From positions 1,077,001 through 1,141,000 of the forward strand of contig JAZGTH010000071.1 in NCBI GenBank assembly GCA_036877525.1: 64,000 nucleotides of DNA. Reading direction: 5' to 3'. Each line of letters starts with the position of its first letter. Within the stretch, counting starts at the first letter, position 1. A model generated the notes under the pieces. That model was not told the DNA's origin, did not search any database, and saw only the letters and a program-made list of their open reading frames with translations. Below are positions 42,985 through 55,206 of the stretch, piece by piece. Position numbers and translations under genes: made by a program. The stretch comes from Chromobotia macracanthus. Its lineage: Eukaryota; Chordata; Actinopteri; Cypriniformes; Botiidae.

Positions 42985-43835
42985 ATGATTTTCTCTCTTG
43001 TCTTCCTGTTTTTTCTCTGTGGTAAGTAAATGTAAAAACCTATTTTAATTAGTTGTGTTAAATGCCTTTATTTCTAAATTACATTTAATGTGGGACAGGA
43101 TTAATTTTGTGTTGTTCAGGTGTGTGTGGTGATGCAGGTAAAGTAAAGACAGTGTCAGTGATGGAGGGACATTCTGTCACTCTACACACTCCTCTTACTG
43201 GGAAAGAGAGAGTTCATCTGATACTGTGGCTGTTTGGACCTCAAGAGACGCGTATAGTTGAAATCAATAAACGGGCCAATCTGAGCTTTATATATGATGA
43301 TGTTGATAATGGGAGATTCAGAGACAGACTGAAGCTGGACAGTCAGACTGGATCTCTGACCATCACAAACATCACAATCACAGACTCTGGACTTTATAAA
43401 CTAGATATGGTCAGAAACAGAGAAGCTTCATACAAGACATTCAGTGTTACAGTCTATGGTGAGTAAAGTGAATCAGATTAATATCATATATAAAGTGAAT
43501 AAATGAATACAGCGAATAACACTGAAGTTTAAGACTGTCAACATCATCCTCTGTGTGATTATCACAGTCTGTGATCAAACTCTCACTGTAGATATTTAGA
43601 AGAGGATGTCATGCTGCTGTTATTGTCACTGTGATGTGTTTGGGGTTCATCTCTTAATTCAAATTTTGTTTATTCACTGAGAGGAAGAGGAAACTTTTCT
43701 TCCTCCTCAGACCACACCCCCTGTTGCAGCTGTACTGAGACTGTGATCCGATTGGACACCTCTGCTGTGGTGGGCGTGGCTGCTCTGACTGTAGGGGTTT
43801 GTGAACTAATTTTAACAGGAGATCACAGACTTTGA
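42985..43835 (+). CDS. Ig gene D: V-TM receptor lacking the C2 exon
   Basis: Exons: leader 42985-43021 (MIFSLVFLFFLC), V 43120-43458 and TM/tail 43711-43835. Total 501 nt, 166 residues, phases all 1. The V domain (GVCGDAGKVKTVSVMEGHSV, LWLFGPQETRIVEIN, DRLKLDSQTGSLTITNIT) resembles the sister genes and has no disulphide pair. The 252-bp intron between V and TM holds no C2 exon, unlike genes A, B, F, G and H. The membrane segment reads LDTSAVVGVAALTVGVCELIL, with an Asp where sisters have Val. The C-terminus is very short. AATAAA follows near 43924. It could be a functional short receptor or an early-stage decaying copy. Confidence 0.7.
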
Positions 43836-44087
43836 AAGGACACCAGGAGGCGATAGTGCTGAGGAACTGGCTGTCATATCTGCTAATGCACAGTAAAAAC
43901 TTGTTTTTAACCTGTGAAAACCAAAATAAAGTTGAAAAGACTTAAAAATCTATCTGTCATTATTCAAAAGTCTGAGAACTATTTGACAGCATTAAGATGA
44001 CATGTATATTTATTTAAGATTTATAAGATGATGATGAGGTCATAGATAAGAACTATGATGATGATACTGATGATACATATAATGATG

Positions 44088-44146
44088 CACACTGATGCTG
44101 GAGAATAAACTGTTTTCTTTGTACCAGAAGAGAGTCACATGTGTCA
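44088..44146 (-). pseudogene. Isolated C2 exon relic, reverse orientation
   Basis: 59 bp that match, apart from two substitutions, the minus-strand C2 exon of genes A and F (the part coding for HVTLSWYKDNSLFSSISV). The similarity stops abruptly on both sides and no other exon lies beside it. It is a remnant of a lost minus-strand family member or of a local rearrangement. Confidence 0.8.
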
Positions 44147-44358
44147 GAATCACAACTTTTTATTTCTTACCTCCACTTAGACTACCTGAGAGAGATACTT
44201 TCATGATCGGACAGATATTGTTTTTACAAAACTGGAAAGTGCACATTCCACATGCACATACACGGATCATGTTTTTTAATCTGTTGTGATAAAAGGGTTA
44301 AAAATGCCTTATCCCAACAAGCTGGTGGATATAAATAAAAACAGCAATTTGATAATAC

Positions 44359-44408
44359 TCTAAAACCCTGATTTGACAGAAAGACAAGCAATGCCCCACT
44401 ACAATCAT
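44359..44408. repeat. Block shared with 31533-31580
   Basis: About 50 bp nearly identical to the 3' flank of gene A (shared core GACAAGCAA(C/T)GCCCCA and flanks). It is either part of a duplicated Ig gene flank or a small interspersed repeat. Confidence 0.55.
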
Positions 44409-45418
44409 TAATGAATGACTGATGACACTCAGTAGAGATGCAGTTCTCATAATGGCTTTATTTGTGCTTGAACAAATCTTGCACAACTGAAACTGGATCA
44501 AGCGCTTATTACAGACTTTCAGCATGTGGGTTTGTTAATTATAATAGTACTTAAGACACAGAGTTAAGAAATGCATGCATAGGACACAAGTTGTTTGTGG
44601 AGTTAAGGTATACTGTAATATGTTATTGTGGAATTTTTATAGTCTGTGACAGAATGATGGAATAAAATGAGTTTATTGAATAACCCTGAAAACCCTGAGA
44701 TGAAGACCACTGCTTGTGAAGCTAATACAGCACCCAGGAATTACAAGAAGTAGTCAATACATATGGGAAAAGAAAATTATAAATGAAATGCAACACAGAT
44801 GTACTCTCGAAACAGTTTTAGTCACATCCCAATACACACACGTTGCTTTGAAGAAATTGGGATCTTAAGATCCTTCACCATATTTATATGATACTCAGTG
44901 CGCAGGGACATGCCTATAGGGGTGGCACTCCCCCACCAAAATATGTTTGGCCCACCAATAATGCAGACTGATTGGAGTATAACATCAAAGTACTGCAAGA
45001 GCGATTTGAGTGCATTTAAAAGTGCAGCGCCAACATGCCTATGCACTGTCTGATTCACTATCAGATATTTCCAGTCTATTTAACAGTGCTCATCAACATT
45101 GGGTGAAAATGCTGTCAGTCGCTGGTTAACCCAAAGCCTCTGCACTGCTGATCAGCGTATGTATGCGGCTACAACAGAAGAAGTGTGATTCTGCAGACAG
45201 CAGACCACGTCTCTGTTCATTGTCATTTTTAAATTATACTTGTATATATACTGAAATATGTTACTGCATGTTGAAAGCTTCCTAGAGTATGTGCTTCCAT
45301 TTGTTATTCAGCCACAATGCAATGCTTCAAATAGAAATCATTACGTTATTGCAGTATTTCTTCCAGTTGTTAGATTAAAGGCACAATTACTTTCCCAGTA
45401 CAGCTATTCTGAGACAGA

Positions 45419-45419
<1 letters not shown>

Positions 45420-45447
<28 letters not shown>
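45420..45447. repeat. CA microsatellite
   Basis: An uninterrupted run of about 13-14 CA dinucleotides. Confidence 0.95.
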
Positions 45448-45449
<2 letters not shown>

Positions 45450-46291
45450 GCAATGTTTGTTTGGACAATAAAAGCTGAAAACAATTATTGTCTGCTCAAT
45501 GGTTTTCATTTATAAAAAGAGAATTGCGTTGTCTTTTACATAGAAAACACTTATTCAATACAAAACCCTTTCCAGGCTCTTGTGCAGTGGCATTTTTATG
45601 TAATCCCACTTGTATTTAGGCACACGAATTAAAAAAAATCCTAGAATCGCCCCTCAGTGTGTCTGTGCAAAAAGGACAGTAACTAAAATTTTGCTATTAA
45701 CTAACTAGGCTATTTTTCGCAGGTAAATACCAATGTAGTGTAAAAAAAATTAAATATTCTAAATCTCTTTTTATTTGCTTGGTCCCTTTATAGCTTCTTG
45801 CAGTTGTATTTGGGATTACAGCTGTATTGTAGATGAATTATTGCAGCACCAAAATGATTCACAGTAATCAAGACATAACAAACACTAACTAGTGTTGACT
45901 GTGTAATCACTTCATGTGAAAAGACATTCTTTGACTCTTACGTTTCACAGCTGATTTCGAACACAGCTATACCTAAAATTATTTTAGAGGATTACAGAAA
46001 TAGACACATGGCTTTGTTCACATATCCGGTCAGTGCTGTTATAAATATGGTTGTTCACACAGAATTTGGATAGTAACAGGAATGGTATTGTAACTGTATT
46101 CTGTAACCAAACTTCTTTAATGAACCGTGAACAGAACCGTGCTGGAGTCACATGAGAGCCACCCTGCACTGCGCCCAGCTTGACTTCAGATATTTGACTT
46201 CAGAAGTCACACCTCCCCAGCATTCACCGAACATAGGCAGCTTACGTTTTGTTGTCCTTTTCAATGATTATATACTAGTATCATGGTGAGC

Positions 46292-49200
46292 TTATATTTT
46301 GTTATCAGTTGTATGTCTCCGCTGGATCATGTTCAATCTTTCCTGCAAAAAAACAAAACAAAATAAAAAACAGTAGAATTTGAAACATGTCGTGTTGTGA
46401 TGTTCAGTCTGGTCAATTAAATTTCATTCAAATATCATATACTACAGTAATTGATTATATTATTAATCTACTCACATGAACAATAACATGGAATGTCTTT
46501 GTAATCCTCTTTCTGGGGATCTGTAGTTTATAATAGCCAGAGTCTTCAGTTCCGGTGTTTGTGATGGTCAGAGATCCAGTCTGATTGTCTATCTGGAGTC
46601 TGTCTTTAAATCGTCCATCGCTACATGAGAATTTCCCGTCAGTCCCTTTTGTCCATTCAGCTATGACTTCAAACTGAACCGTTTCATCAAACACTTTCTG
46701 TTTAGCAAACTTCCACTGTATCTTGTCGTCTTCCTCAAGTGTAGTAACATCAATGTGTAGAGTGACAGGTTTTCCTTTTGTTATATTTTCTGTCTTTATT
46801 ACATCTTCATCACCATCAAATGTATCTGTACAACAATCAAAAACAGTTCAGACACAGATCAGAGATCACTGAGTTTTATTCAACAAACCTCATGCAACAT
46901 TCTTATGTTGTCTACTGCAAGTACTGTGCAGAAGTTCCAGGCTGCCACCAGCTTTGTTTCTTGTGAAAGTTTTTTCCATATTTATTTTTCATTTTCCTCT
47001 TTATTAAGATACAAACAGAAAATGCAGGACATATGTACACAATTTAAACAATTTTTTTCAAAACCCAATGGCTTCTTCAAGCAAAAGTCAGTATTTTGTG
47101 TGACCTCATCTTGAACTTTTTTGTGGAGACTGTCCTGAAGTCATTAGATAAGAATTAGAAATGAAACTTTAATTCCAGTTTGATTTTAGTCTCAAGTTTA
47201 AGGGGAGCTCACACAACATACACAACCACTTTAGCCTATAGAAGCTGTTTTTTTTAATGCTACATACAAATTGTATGTAGTTAAAACACAAAAAACTACC
47301 AGTTGACTGTAAAAAATATTTACCAGTTGATACTGGTAAATAATTATATATATTATATTATATATAGTCATTATATCATGGCCTAAACATCACTGCTGAA
47401 ATCTAACGGTGGCCTAAGATTTTTGCGCAGTACTGTAGATTTTGATGGATCCAATGTACATGTAATCTGATATTTGTTAAATCTTTTAAATGAAATGGTT
47501 GTTGTAAATGCTGATTTGTATCACAAGCACACAGAGAGTTAGTGAACACATTAGTACGGTGTCTTACCACCATTTTGCTCATCATCATCTTTTTCAGAAT
47601 TCATACCTGGTTTAACAATAAACAGATTTAATTCAATGAAATCTTTTGACACTGGGACATTGGGCACACAGTTAAATAAATATAGCTGTACAGTAACTTA
47701 CTGCACTGTAAATCTGTGCTCCGATCAGCTGTTTCCCTGCCCGCTGAAAACAAACACAGATCATCATTTGTTGTAAATGCTGATTTGCACAAACACACAG
47801 AGAAATTGAGCAGAGCAACATCTCACCATTATCCGGCTCATCAACTACATCCCCTGAAATCTGACCTGTTTTAACAAAAACACATTGTAACTATCATCAG
47901 AGCACATTCAGTTAAGTAAACACAGCCATTCAGCAGAACTATATCTTACCATTATTTGCCTCATGAGCCAGTACTTGATTAACATCTGTTTTAACAAAAG
48001 TGAAAACTTCATTTAGTGAAACAGTTCAGCATTGTATAATTAGATAATAATCGTATAATTGACTACTGCTATTACTATTGCTGTTTATATAATAATTTTA
48101 CTCTTACTAGTACATGTCTCAGCAACTTCTTCAGAGACTGAACCTGATTGATAAAATCACAGATTCAATCAAATTGAATCCTCAATTTAACAGGTAGGTT
48201 TAATACTGTAAACATTTAAAAAATAGTTTTGCACAAAACATTCATATGTTCCTCTAAAGGTTTAGCTCAGTTTATCAATACATTGTTTAATGCATATGTT
48301 TGACAAACAATGTCAAAATGCAGTAGAGAAACAGAGAGGTGTGAATAGATTAGAAACACATGACTGATGAAGAGTTCAGCAGGTTAGACATAACATTTGT
48401 ATGTGTTAAAGTGGGATGTTAACTATAATGTACAATTATAAGTCTTACCATTATTTAGAGTACGTAGCTCTTCTTCAGCAGCTTGGTCTGTTTTTGAAAT
48501 AAATGTAAATTTTTGTCTTACATTTTTAAACTTTACTTTTGCACAACAAAGCTTGCGTTTCTCTTTTGCAGTTTTAGCTCTAAATAAAACTTACCATTTT
48601 GTTGTGTTGTTCCAGGCCTGTGCTGATAGTAAACACCAGCCACAGCAACAATGACTGCCAGCAGGGCAATAACACATACAATGACTATCAACAATGACTG
48701 TAGACCAGCTATAAAAGAAAAAGACAGACATGATCTTAACTGTAACTGAACAGAGATACAGAGATACAGTAACATCACAGCTGATGTTACCTGCAGGAAT
48801 GAGTCCACACACATCAGAGATGTGGAGATGTTGAGTCTGGTTTGTGACTGGATTGTTCACCACACAGCTGTATGTGCTGTTATCCTGATATTCCACCTCC
48901 AGAGGTAGAGAGAGTCTGATGTTGAGATCAGACACACTGATGCTGGAGAATAAACTGTTGTCTTTGTACCAGGAGAGAGTCACATGTGTCACATTCATCA
49001 CTGAACACACTAACACACATCTGGAGCTTGAGGAAGAGATTTGTGGAGACGCTTTGGTGATGTTAGGAACAGGCAGATGAGCTGGAAAAATGAGATGACA
49101 GAAATGCTAATGATTGTTTATATTTCTGTAATACATCTAAATGTTTATCTCAATGGACACCCTGATGCAGGAGTTGGACATGTTCATGGATGTGTGTCAT

Positions 49201-50221
49201 CCAGACAGTGGAATGTAAAACAGACAAGTAAGAAAAATAAAGGGTTTACAAGTTTATGTAACAGACGAATGTGAAATATTGGACCAATCAAAATATGAAA
49301 GGATCAACTGTGAAGATTTTCATGGTATAAATTATAAATTATAAATGATCTAAAAACTGACTTTACAAAGACGTGAACACATTAAATGACCAACAGACAC
49401 ATCCAAGTGCTCTGATTGCCAAAATCCATTTTAAAATCCCATAATGCTCTCAGTCAGGTAGTGGCAACATTTTATTATTCAAAAACACACACATCAACAG
49501 CAGCGTTGAAATGATCTAAATCACATGGAGTATCTACTTACCACTGACAGTAACCCTGAATCTCTTAGACAGAAGTCTGCTGCTGTGAATCTCGAGGGAA
49601 TAAACTCCAGCGTGTTGAGTTGTGAGGTTTGTGACGGTGAGGGATCCCGTCTGATTGTTCAGTTGTATCTTCCCTCGAAACATCCCATGATCACCGTCAT
49701 ATAAAGAGGTCTTGCCCGGCTCTTTATTCATCTGAGCTATGCGAGTGTCTCCGTATGTCCAAAGTGTCAGATCATTTCTGTGTATGTCAGTAACACCAGA
49801 TGCCAGGGTCACAGACTGTCCCTCCATCACAGACACGGTCTCATCTACAGCCTCCTGTGTGTCCACATGAGACACACCTGGAGAACATTGAGAGACATGC
49901 AGTTACTCAGTTTTCAGTATCTGGGATGTCAGGAGATTTCAGTACCTGTGCAGCACAGCTCACACGTCCTATAGTGAGAGCAGCCCTCACCTGCCACTCA
50001 ACAGCATCAACATTGTGATGATGCTTTTCTTTAAGCAGGTTCAGTATATATATGATATTGTTACTGAGGCTGTAACGATGTTTTAACATATTAATATTGT
50101 TTTGTTTAATTAAGAAACACTTTCTGCAACTGCGTTAAAGTTCACGTTAAAAACCAAACCGAAAGTAAATCCTCTTACCTTTAATGAGCAATAACGATAA
50201 GAAGAGAAACGCGCTCTTCAT
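46292..50221 (-). CDS. Ig gene F: CD2/SLAM-like receptor with a mini-exon tail and a possible second V exon
   Basis: Minus-strand exons: leader 50179-50221 (MKSAFLFLLSLLLIK), V 49542-49877, C2 48791-49081, TM 48595-48708. Six mini-exons follow at 48449-48487, 48108-48143, 47950-47985, 47827-47865, 47702-47743 and 47568-47606. The mini-exons are 36-42 nt, all phase 1 to phase 1, with good splice sites. The V domain starts GVSHVDTQEAVDETVSVMEG and lacks the cysteine pair. The C2 domain matches the other genes. The TM is LLIVIVCVIALLAVIVAVAG. The mini-exons encode an acidic, tyrosine-free tail (EEELRTLNN, EKDDDEQNG). Two further in-phase exons, 46476-46825 (V-like) and 46292-46342 (ending TAA), would complete a 471-residue frame. 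That places an Ig domain after the membrane segment, so the last two exons may instead belong to a broken neighbour. Confidence 0.7.
46476..46825 (-). CDS. V-like exon downstream of gene F (second V domain or gene E remnant)
   Basis: Open exon encoding TFDGDEDVIKTENITKGKPV ... DRLQIDNQTGSLTITNTG ... DSGYYKLQI, clearly homologous to the V exons of the cluster but divergent. The acceptor (TACAG) is good and the entry phase is 1. The donor region reads GTTCAT|GTGAGT, lacking one G compared with the usual TATG|GTGAGT, so the exit phase becomes 0. An exon at 46292-46342 accepts phase 0 and stops after 16 codons. There is no leader of its own between this exon and gene F. It is either a real terminal part of gene F or a leaderless relic. 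Confidence 0.55.
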
Positions 50222-50761
50222 GTCGGCTGAGTTCAGTCAAGTGCACATTTATAAGAAATAAAACGGAGATGAGATCAGAGAGATATACATAAGAGAGAGA
50301 AAAGCGCTTCTGACTTCACTCCAACAACACTTGATGAAACGCAGAGAGTAAACCCGATTTTACACGAGAAATGACCAGCTTACACAAGCCCAAAACCCAC
50401 GACACGTGAATTATTTACTCGACGATTAAACGATGTTGTAAGCGGTTATGGTCGCTGAAACAGGAAAAGCAAGAATCCGGATTGACGTAAACAACATCCA
50501 GGAAATGTCTCTGAAAAGACGGTCCCGCATCACTGTATGAATGTGTGTCGTAACAAACCACCCCAAACGATGGCTGTTTTGCGAGGAGTAGGCTCTTGGT
50601 GAAAAGCTGAAAGTTTATCTAACAATATGACAAACTGCATGTTATAATCTTAATCAAACAGTTAATAACAGATGAGAAGTGTGTTGTTTGTCTTTACAAA
50701 ATGACTGCTTTTGCATATATAAATGATAATAGCTAATATAATAAATATAAAAATAATAAAT
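50222..50761. promoter_or_regulatory. Upstream region of gene F
   Basis: A 540-bp stretch upstream of the gene F leader on the minus strand, presumably containing its promoter and 5' UTR. No TATA box or specific site was assigned. Confidence 0.35.
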
Positions 50762-51880
50762 CAGACCAGTGAAAACCTTACAGACCAGTGAAAACACTAC
50801 AGACCAGTGAAAAACACAGACCAGTGAAAACCTTACAGACCAGTGAAAACCTTACAGACCAGTGAAAACCTTACAGACCAGTGAAAACCTTACAGACCAG
50901 TGAAAAACACAGACCAGTGAAAACCTTACAGACCAGTGAAAACCTTACAGACCAGTGAAAAACACAGACCAGTGAAAACCACAGACCAGTGAAAACCTTA
51001 CAGACCAGTGAAAAACACAGACCAGTGAAAAACACAGACCAGTGAAAACCTTACAGACCAGTGAAAAACACAGACCAGTGAAAACCTTACAGACCAGTGA
51101 AAACCTTACAGACCAGTGAAAAACACAGACCAGTGAAAACCTTACAGACCAGTGAAAACCTTACAGACCAGTGAAAAACACAGACCAGTGAAAACCACAG
51201 ACCAGTGAAAACCTTACAGACCAGTGAAAACCTTACAGACCAGTGAAAAACCTTACAGACCAGTGAAAACCTTACAGACCAGTGAAAAACACAGACCAGT
51301 GAAAAACACAGACCAGTGAAAACCTTACAGACCAGTGAAAACCTTACAGACCAGTGAAAAACACAGACCAATGAAAAACACAGACCAGTGAAAACCTTAC
51401 AGACCAGTGGAAACCTTACAGACCAGTGAAAAACCTTACAGACCAGTGAAAAACACAGACCAGTGAAAAACACAGACCAGTGAAAACCTTACAGACCAGT
51501 GAAAAACCTTACAGACCAGTGAAAAACCTTACAGACCAGTGAAAACCTTACATACCAGTGAAAACCTTACAGACCAGTGAAAAACCTTACAGACCAGTGA
51601 AAAACACAGACCAGTGAAAAACCTTACAGACCAGTGAAAACCTTACAGACCAGTGAAAAACCTTACAGACCAGTGAAAAACCTTACAGACCAGTGAAAAA
51701 CACAGACCAGTGAAAACCTTACAGACCAGTGAAAAACCTTACAGACCAGTGAAAACCTTACAGACCAGTGAAAAACCTTACAGACCAGTGGAAAACCTTA
51801 CAGACCAGTGAAAAACCTTACAGACCAGTGAAAAACCTTACAGACCAGTGAAAAACCTTACAGACCAGTGGAAACCTCAT
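50762..51880. repeat. Minisatellite array, 17-20-bp units
   Basis: About 60 tandem units of CAGACCAGTGAAAA followed by one of three endings (ACAC, CCTTA or ACCTTA), so 17-, 19- and 20-bp units are mixed. Total about 1.1 kb, the largest array in the window. Confidence 0.95.
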
Positions 51881-52350
51881 TGTGTGTTTGAGATGACATG
51901 ATTTACTTGCAGTGGTGTGGCCTCTTCATCAGAAAGCTGCTTTGTGTTGAACATAAATGTATAAGTGAAAGAGAAGGGGCACTGATTGAATTAATAACAG
52001 TGATAAATATGATTATATATATCATACATCATATGATATACGATACATATATCATATATCACATAACATAGATCATAACTAGTGCAACATTTGTACAATA
52101 TGTAACTTTTAATTTTAAAGTATAGTAGCAACTTTGTGATTTTAATGACTGTGGGTGTTAATAAGTGCCTTTTCACAAGAAGACAAATGAAAGTAGAATT
52201 CTGTGTGTTATACAGGAAGAAAAGACCACAACATAACTAATGCAACCACAGGCGGAGCGCAGGCAGGGTGCCTGCGTCGTGTCAAGAGAAGATTCACACG
52301 CAGCACCTGGTCAGTGTTTCACACATTTGTGATGTTGACTGCTGAAGACA
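51881..52350. other. Spacer upstream of gene G
   Basis: AT-rich sequence, including a TATATCATAC-type simple stretch at about 52010-52075. It presumably contains the gene G promoter. Nothing else is seen. Confidence 0.45.
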
Positions 52351-53967
52351 ATGCCTCAAGCCTTTCTCTTCTGTTTGTGCGTGTGGTTCTTTGTTGGTAG
52401 GTTAAAGCCTCTTTCCTTTAGAGCAAAATTTAAAGCTAGTTAAATCAAGCAGAAGACTTACATTTACTGTTATAAGTGCTACAATAATCCAATTTCAAAA
52501 GCATTTTCTGAACTTTGATAAATTGTTTATCTCACTATTCCATATGTAAGACTTAAAATATTATAGTCAACAACGTTAAACTTCCCCCAGCATACCATGT
52601 TTTATACTTTAGCTTAAGTTACCGCACTCCATTGGTGATATTTGTTAAGAGTTTTCAAAAGCTGTTCATAATTTTGCAGCTTTTGAGTTCACCCTGCAAA
52701 CATTTTCAAATTTCAAGATGTTCTCGTATGTTCTGCAGGTGTGTTTGGTGATCCAGATGAAGTGAAGACAGTGTCAGTGATGGAGGGACATTCTGTCACT
52801 CTACACACTGATCTTACTGAACTACAGAGAGATGATCACATACTGTGGAGGTTTGGACCTGAAGACACTCGTGTTGCAGACATTAACAGAACAGCTAAAA
52901 TCATTTCCTCATCTGAAGGATTAAGAGAGCGGCTTAAACTGGACCAGACTGGATCTCTCACCATTAGAAATATCTCAGCCACAGACTCTGGACTCTATAA
53001 AGCCCAGATCATTGGAAATAAGGTGTTAAGGATAACTTTTAATGTCACTGTTTATGGTGCGTATGGTATTCTCACATCAAATTTTGTTGGTCTCCCTGTA
53101 ACTCACTTTTAAAATCTGAGTAAATTAGAATTATCACCACTGATCCAATGAGACTAATATATCACCAGACCTACTAAACTCTCACGTAACACAAAACCCT
53201 CAAACACATAAAGTTGTGGTGATTTATTTTTATTCACTAATATGTTTTAGCTCGTCTGTCTGTTCCTGTCATCACCAGTTACTGTCCACAAAATCCTCCA
53301 CCATCAGAAAGATCTTCAAGCTCCAGATGTGTGTTAGTGTGTTCAGTGATGAATGTGACACATGTGACTCTCTCCTGGTACAAAGACAACAGTTTATTCT
53401 CCAGCATCAGTGTGTCTGATCTCAACATCAGACTCTCTCTACCTCTGGAGGTGGAATATCAGGATACAAACACATACAGCTGTGTGGTGAACAATCCAGT
53501 CACAAACCAGACTCAACATCTCCACATCTCTGATGTGTGTTCATGTGGTGTTAATTCAGGTTAGTGTTTATTCACTGTTTACTCTCCTCAGGATAAACAC
53601 TCTCAGGTGAGGTGGTATTTACAGTGTATTTACAGACTAGACGCTGGAGTTTGATGCACTGTAGGGCTTTGATCATACTTTTAGCTCATTTTCTGACAAA
53701 TATTTTAACCACAATTTGTTACAATTCATTATTTGTTTGTGCTTAGTTCATGATATAATGTTATTTCAATATATTAAAATTACATGTTCTGTATTCTTTC
53801 CCTCAGATTGTGCCAGCTCTAGCGATTCTTCACAAGCTGTAATCCGATTGGTCATCTCTGCTTTGATGGGCGTGGCTGCTGTAGCTGCTGTTGTTGTTCT
53901 GTTTTTTGACATCAGATCCAGAAAGGCTGAAGAGAACAGAAGAGATCAGACATCAGTCAAACCGTGA
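52351..53967 (+). CDS. Ig gene G: CD2/SLAM-family-like receptor (V-C2-TM)
   Basis: Exons: leader 52351-52396 (MPQAFLFCLCVWFFV), V 52739-53056, C2 53251-53559, TM/tail 53807-53967. Total 834 nt, 277 residues, all introns phase 1 and GT-AG. The V domain begins GVFGDPDEVKTVSVMEGHSV, has LWRFGPEDTRVADIN and LTIRNISATDSGLYKAQI, and carries no cysteine pair. The C2 exon is nearly identical to those of B and H (RCVLVC, LSWYKDNSLF, TYSCVV, DVC), with TNTYS where others have NSTYS, so one glycosylation site is lost. The transmembrane segment is AVIRLVISALMGVAAVAAVVVLFF. The short tail is IRSRKAEENRRDQTSVKP with no tyrosine. AATAAA follows near 54106. Role inferred from family: adhesion or recognition on leukocytes. 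Confidence 0.87.
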
Positions 53968-54465
53968 CCATTAAAAAACAATCAGAAAACATGAACAATC
54001 TCTCTCAAAAAATCATTTTCTTTTATGAGGTAAACTGAATTCAATGTATTTTTGAACACTTTTCAATTGTATATTTTTTATCATTTTGAGATGCAATAAA
54101 TCATGGTGTGGTCAGTCTTATAAACGTGTTTCTATTCTATAATGAAACAGACAAGCAGAGGATTAGAAAACAAATGTTCTGCACATCACAATATCAAACA
54201 TGAAAACCTGAACAGGCTAATCTAGTCCAGATTCAGTTCTCACTGGTCTGAAACACATTTAATATTGAAACATGACAGTATCACAGCTTGTCAGACAGCA
54301 CACAGGTCTATATTTTCACAGCTCATGTTTTCAGCAGTTTTGTTTTCTCTGTCCGTGTGACAGGAAGTTGTTGTGTTCTGCAGAACATCTCGTGACTTCT
54401 GAAGAACTCGCCTAAGACCAGCAGCAGAAATCCAGCCACCATCTGTAACAAGTGAACACGCCTTT
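53968..54465. other. 3' flank of gene G
   Basis: Holds the probable gene G 3' UTR with an AATAAA signal near 54106. No other feature was recognised. Confidence 0.5.
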
Positions 54466-55206
54466 AAATCAGACACCCCCTCTTTAAATCAGACAAACAC
54501 CTCCTCTTTAAATCAGACAGACACCTCCTCTTTAAATCAGACACCCCCTCTTTAAATCAGACAGACACCTCCTCTTTAAATCAGACACCCCCTCTTTAAA
54601 TCAGACAGACACCTCCTCTTTAAATCAGACAGACAGCTCCTCTTTAAATCAGACACCCCCTCTTTAAATCAGACAAACACCTCCTCTTTAAATCAGACAG
54701 ACACCTCCTCTTTAAATCAGACACCCCCTCTTTAAATCAGACAGACACCTCCTCTTTAAATCAGACAGACACCTCCTCTTTAAATCAGACAGACACCTCC
54801 TCTTTAAATCAGACGGACACACCCCTCTTTAAATCAGACAGACACCTCCTTTTTTTAATACAACCTCTTTAAATCAGACAGACACCTCCTCTTTAAATCA
54901 GACAGACACCTCCTCTTTAAATCAGACAGACACCTCCTCTTTAAATCAGACAAACACCTCCTCTTTAAATCAGACAGACACCTCCTCTTTAAATCAGACA
55001 GACACCTCCTCTTTAAATCAGACACACACCTCCTCTTTAAATCAGACAAACACCTCCTCTTTAAATCAGACAGACACCTCCTCTTTAAATCAGACAGACA
55101 CCTCCTCTTTAAATCAGACAGACACCTCCTCTTTAAATCAGACAAACACCTCCTCTTTAAATCAGACAGACACCTCCTCTTTAAATCAGACAGACACCTC
55201 CTCTTT
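54466..55206. repeat. Minisatellite array, 24-bp unit
   Basis: About 30 tandem copies of CTCTTTAAATCAGACAGACA plus CCTC, with shorter 18-bp variants in the left part (lacking one AGACAGAC-like step). The 24-bp period gives a spurious LKRRCLSD repeat frame on the minus strand. Confidence 0.95.

Larger units (their letters stand above)
43836..46291. other. Intergenic region between gene D and gene F
   Basis: Contains the gene D polyadenylation signal, a reversed C2 relic (44088-44146), a copy of the 31.5-kb block (44359-44408) and a CA microsatellite (45420-45447). The remainder is AT-rich with no recognisable gene. Confidence 0.55.

Noticed and set aside
51087..51473. 128-residue repeat frame (SLVCKVFHW)
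   Set aside because: It is translation of the 17-20-bp minisatellite only.
50762..51880. Possible CRISPR-like direct repeats
   Set aside because: The units are contiguous with no unique spacers, and the genome is vertebrate.
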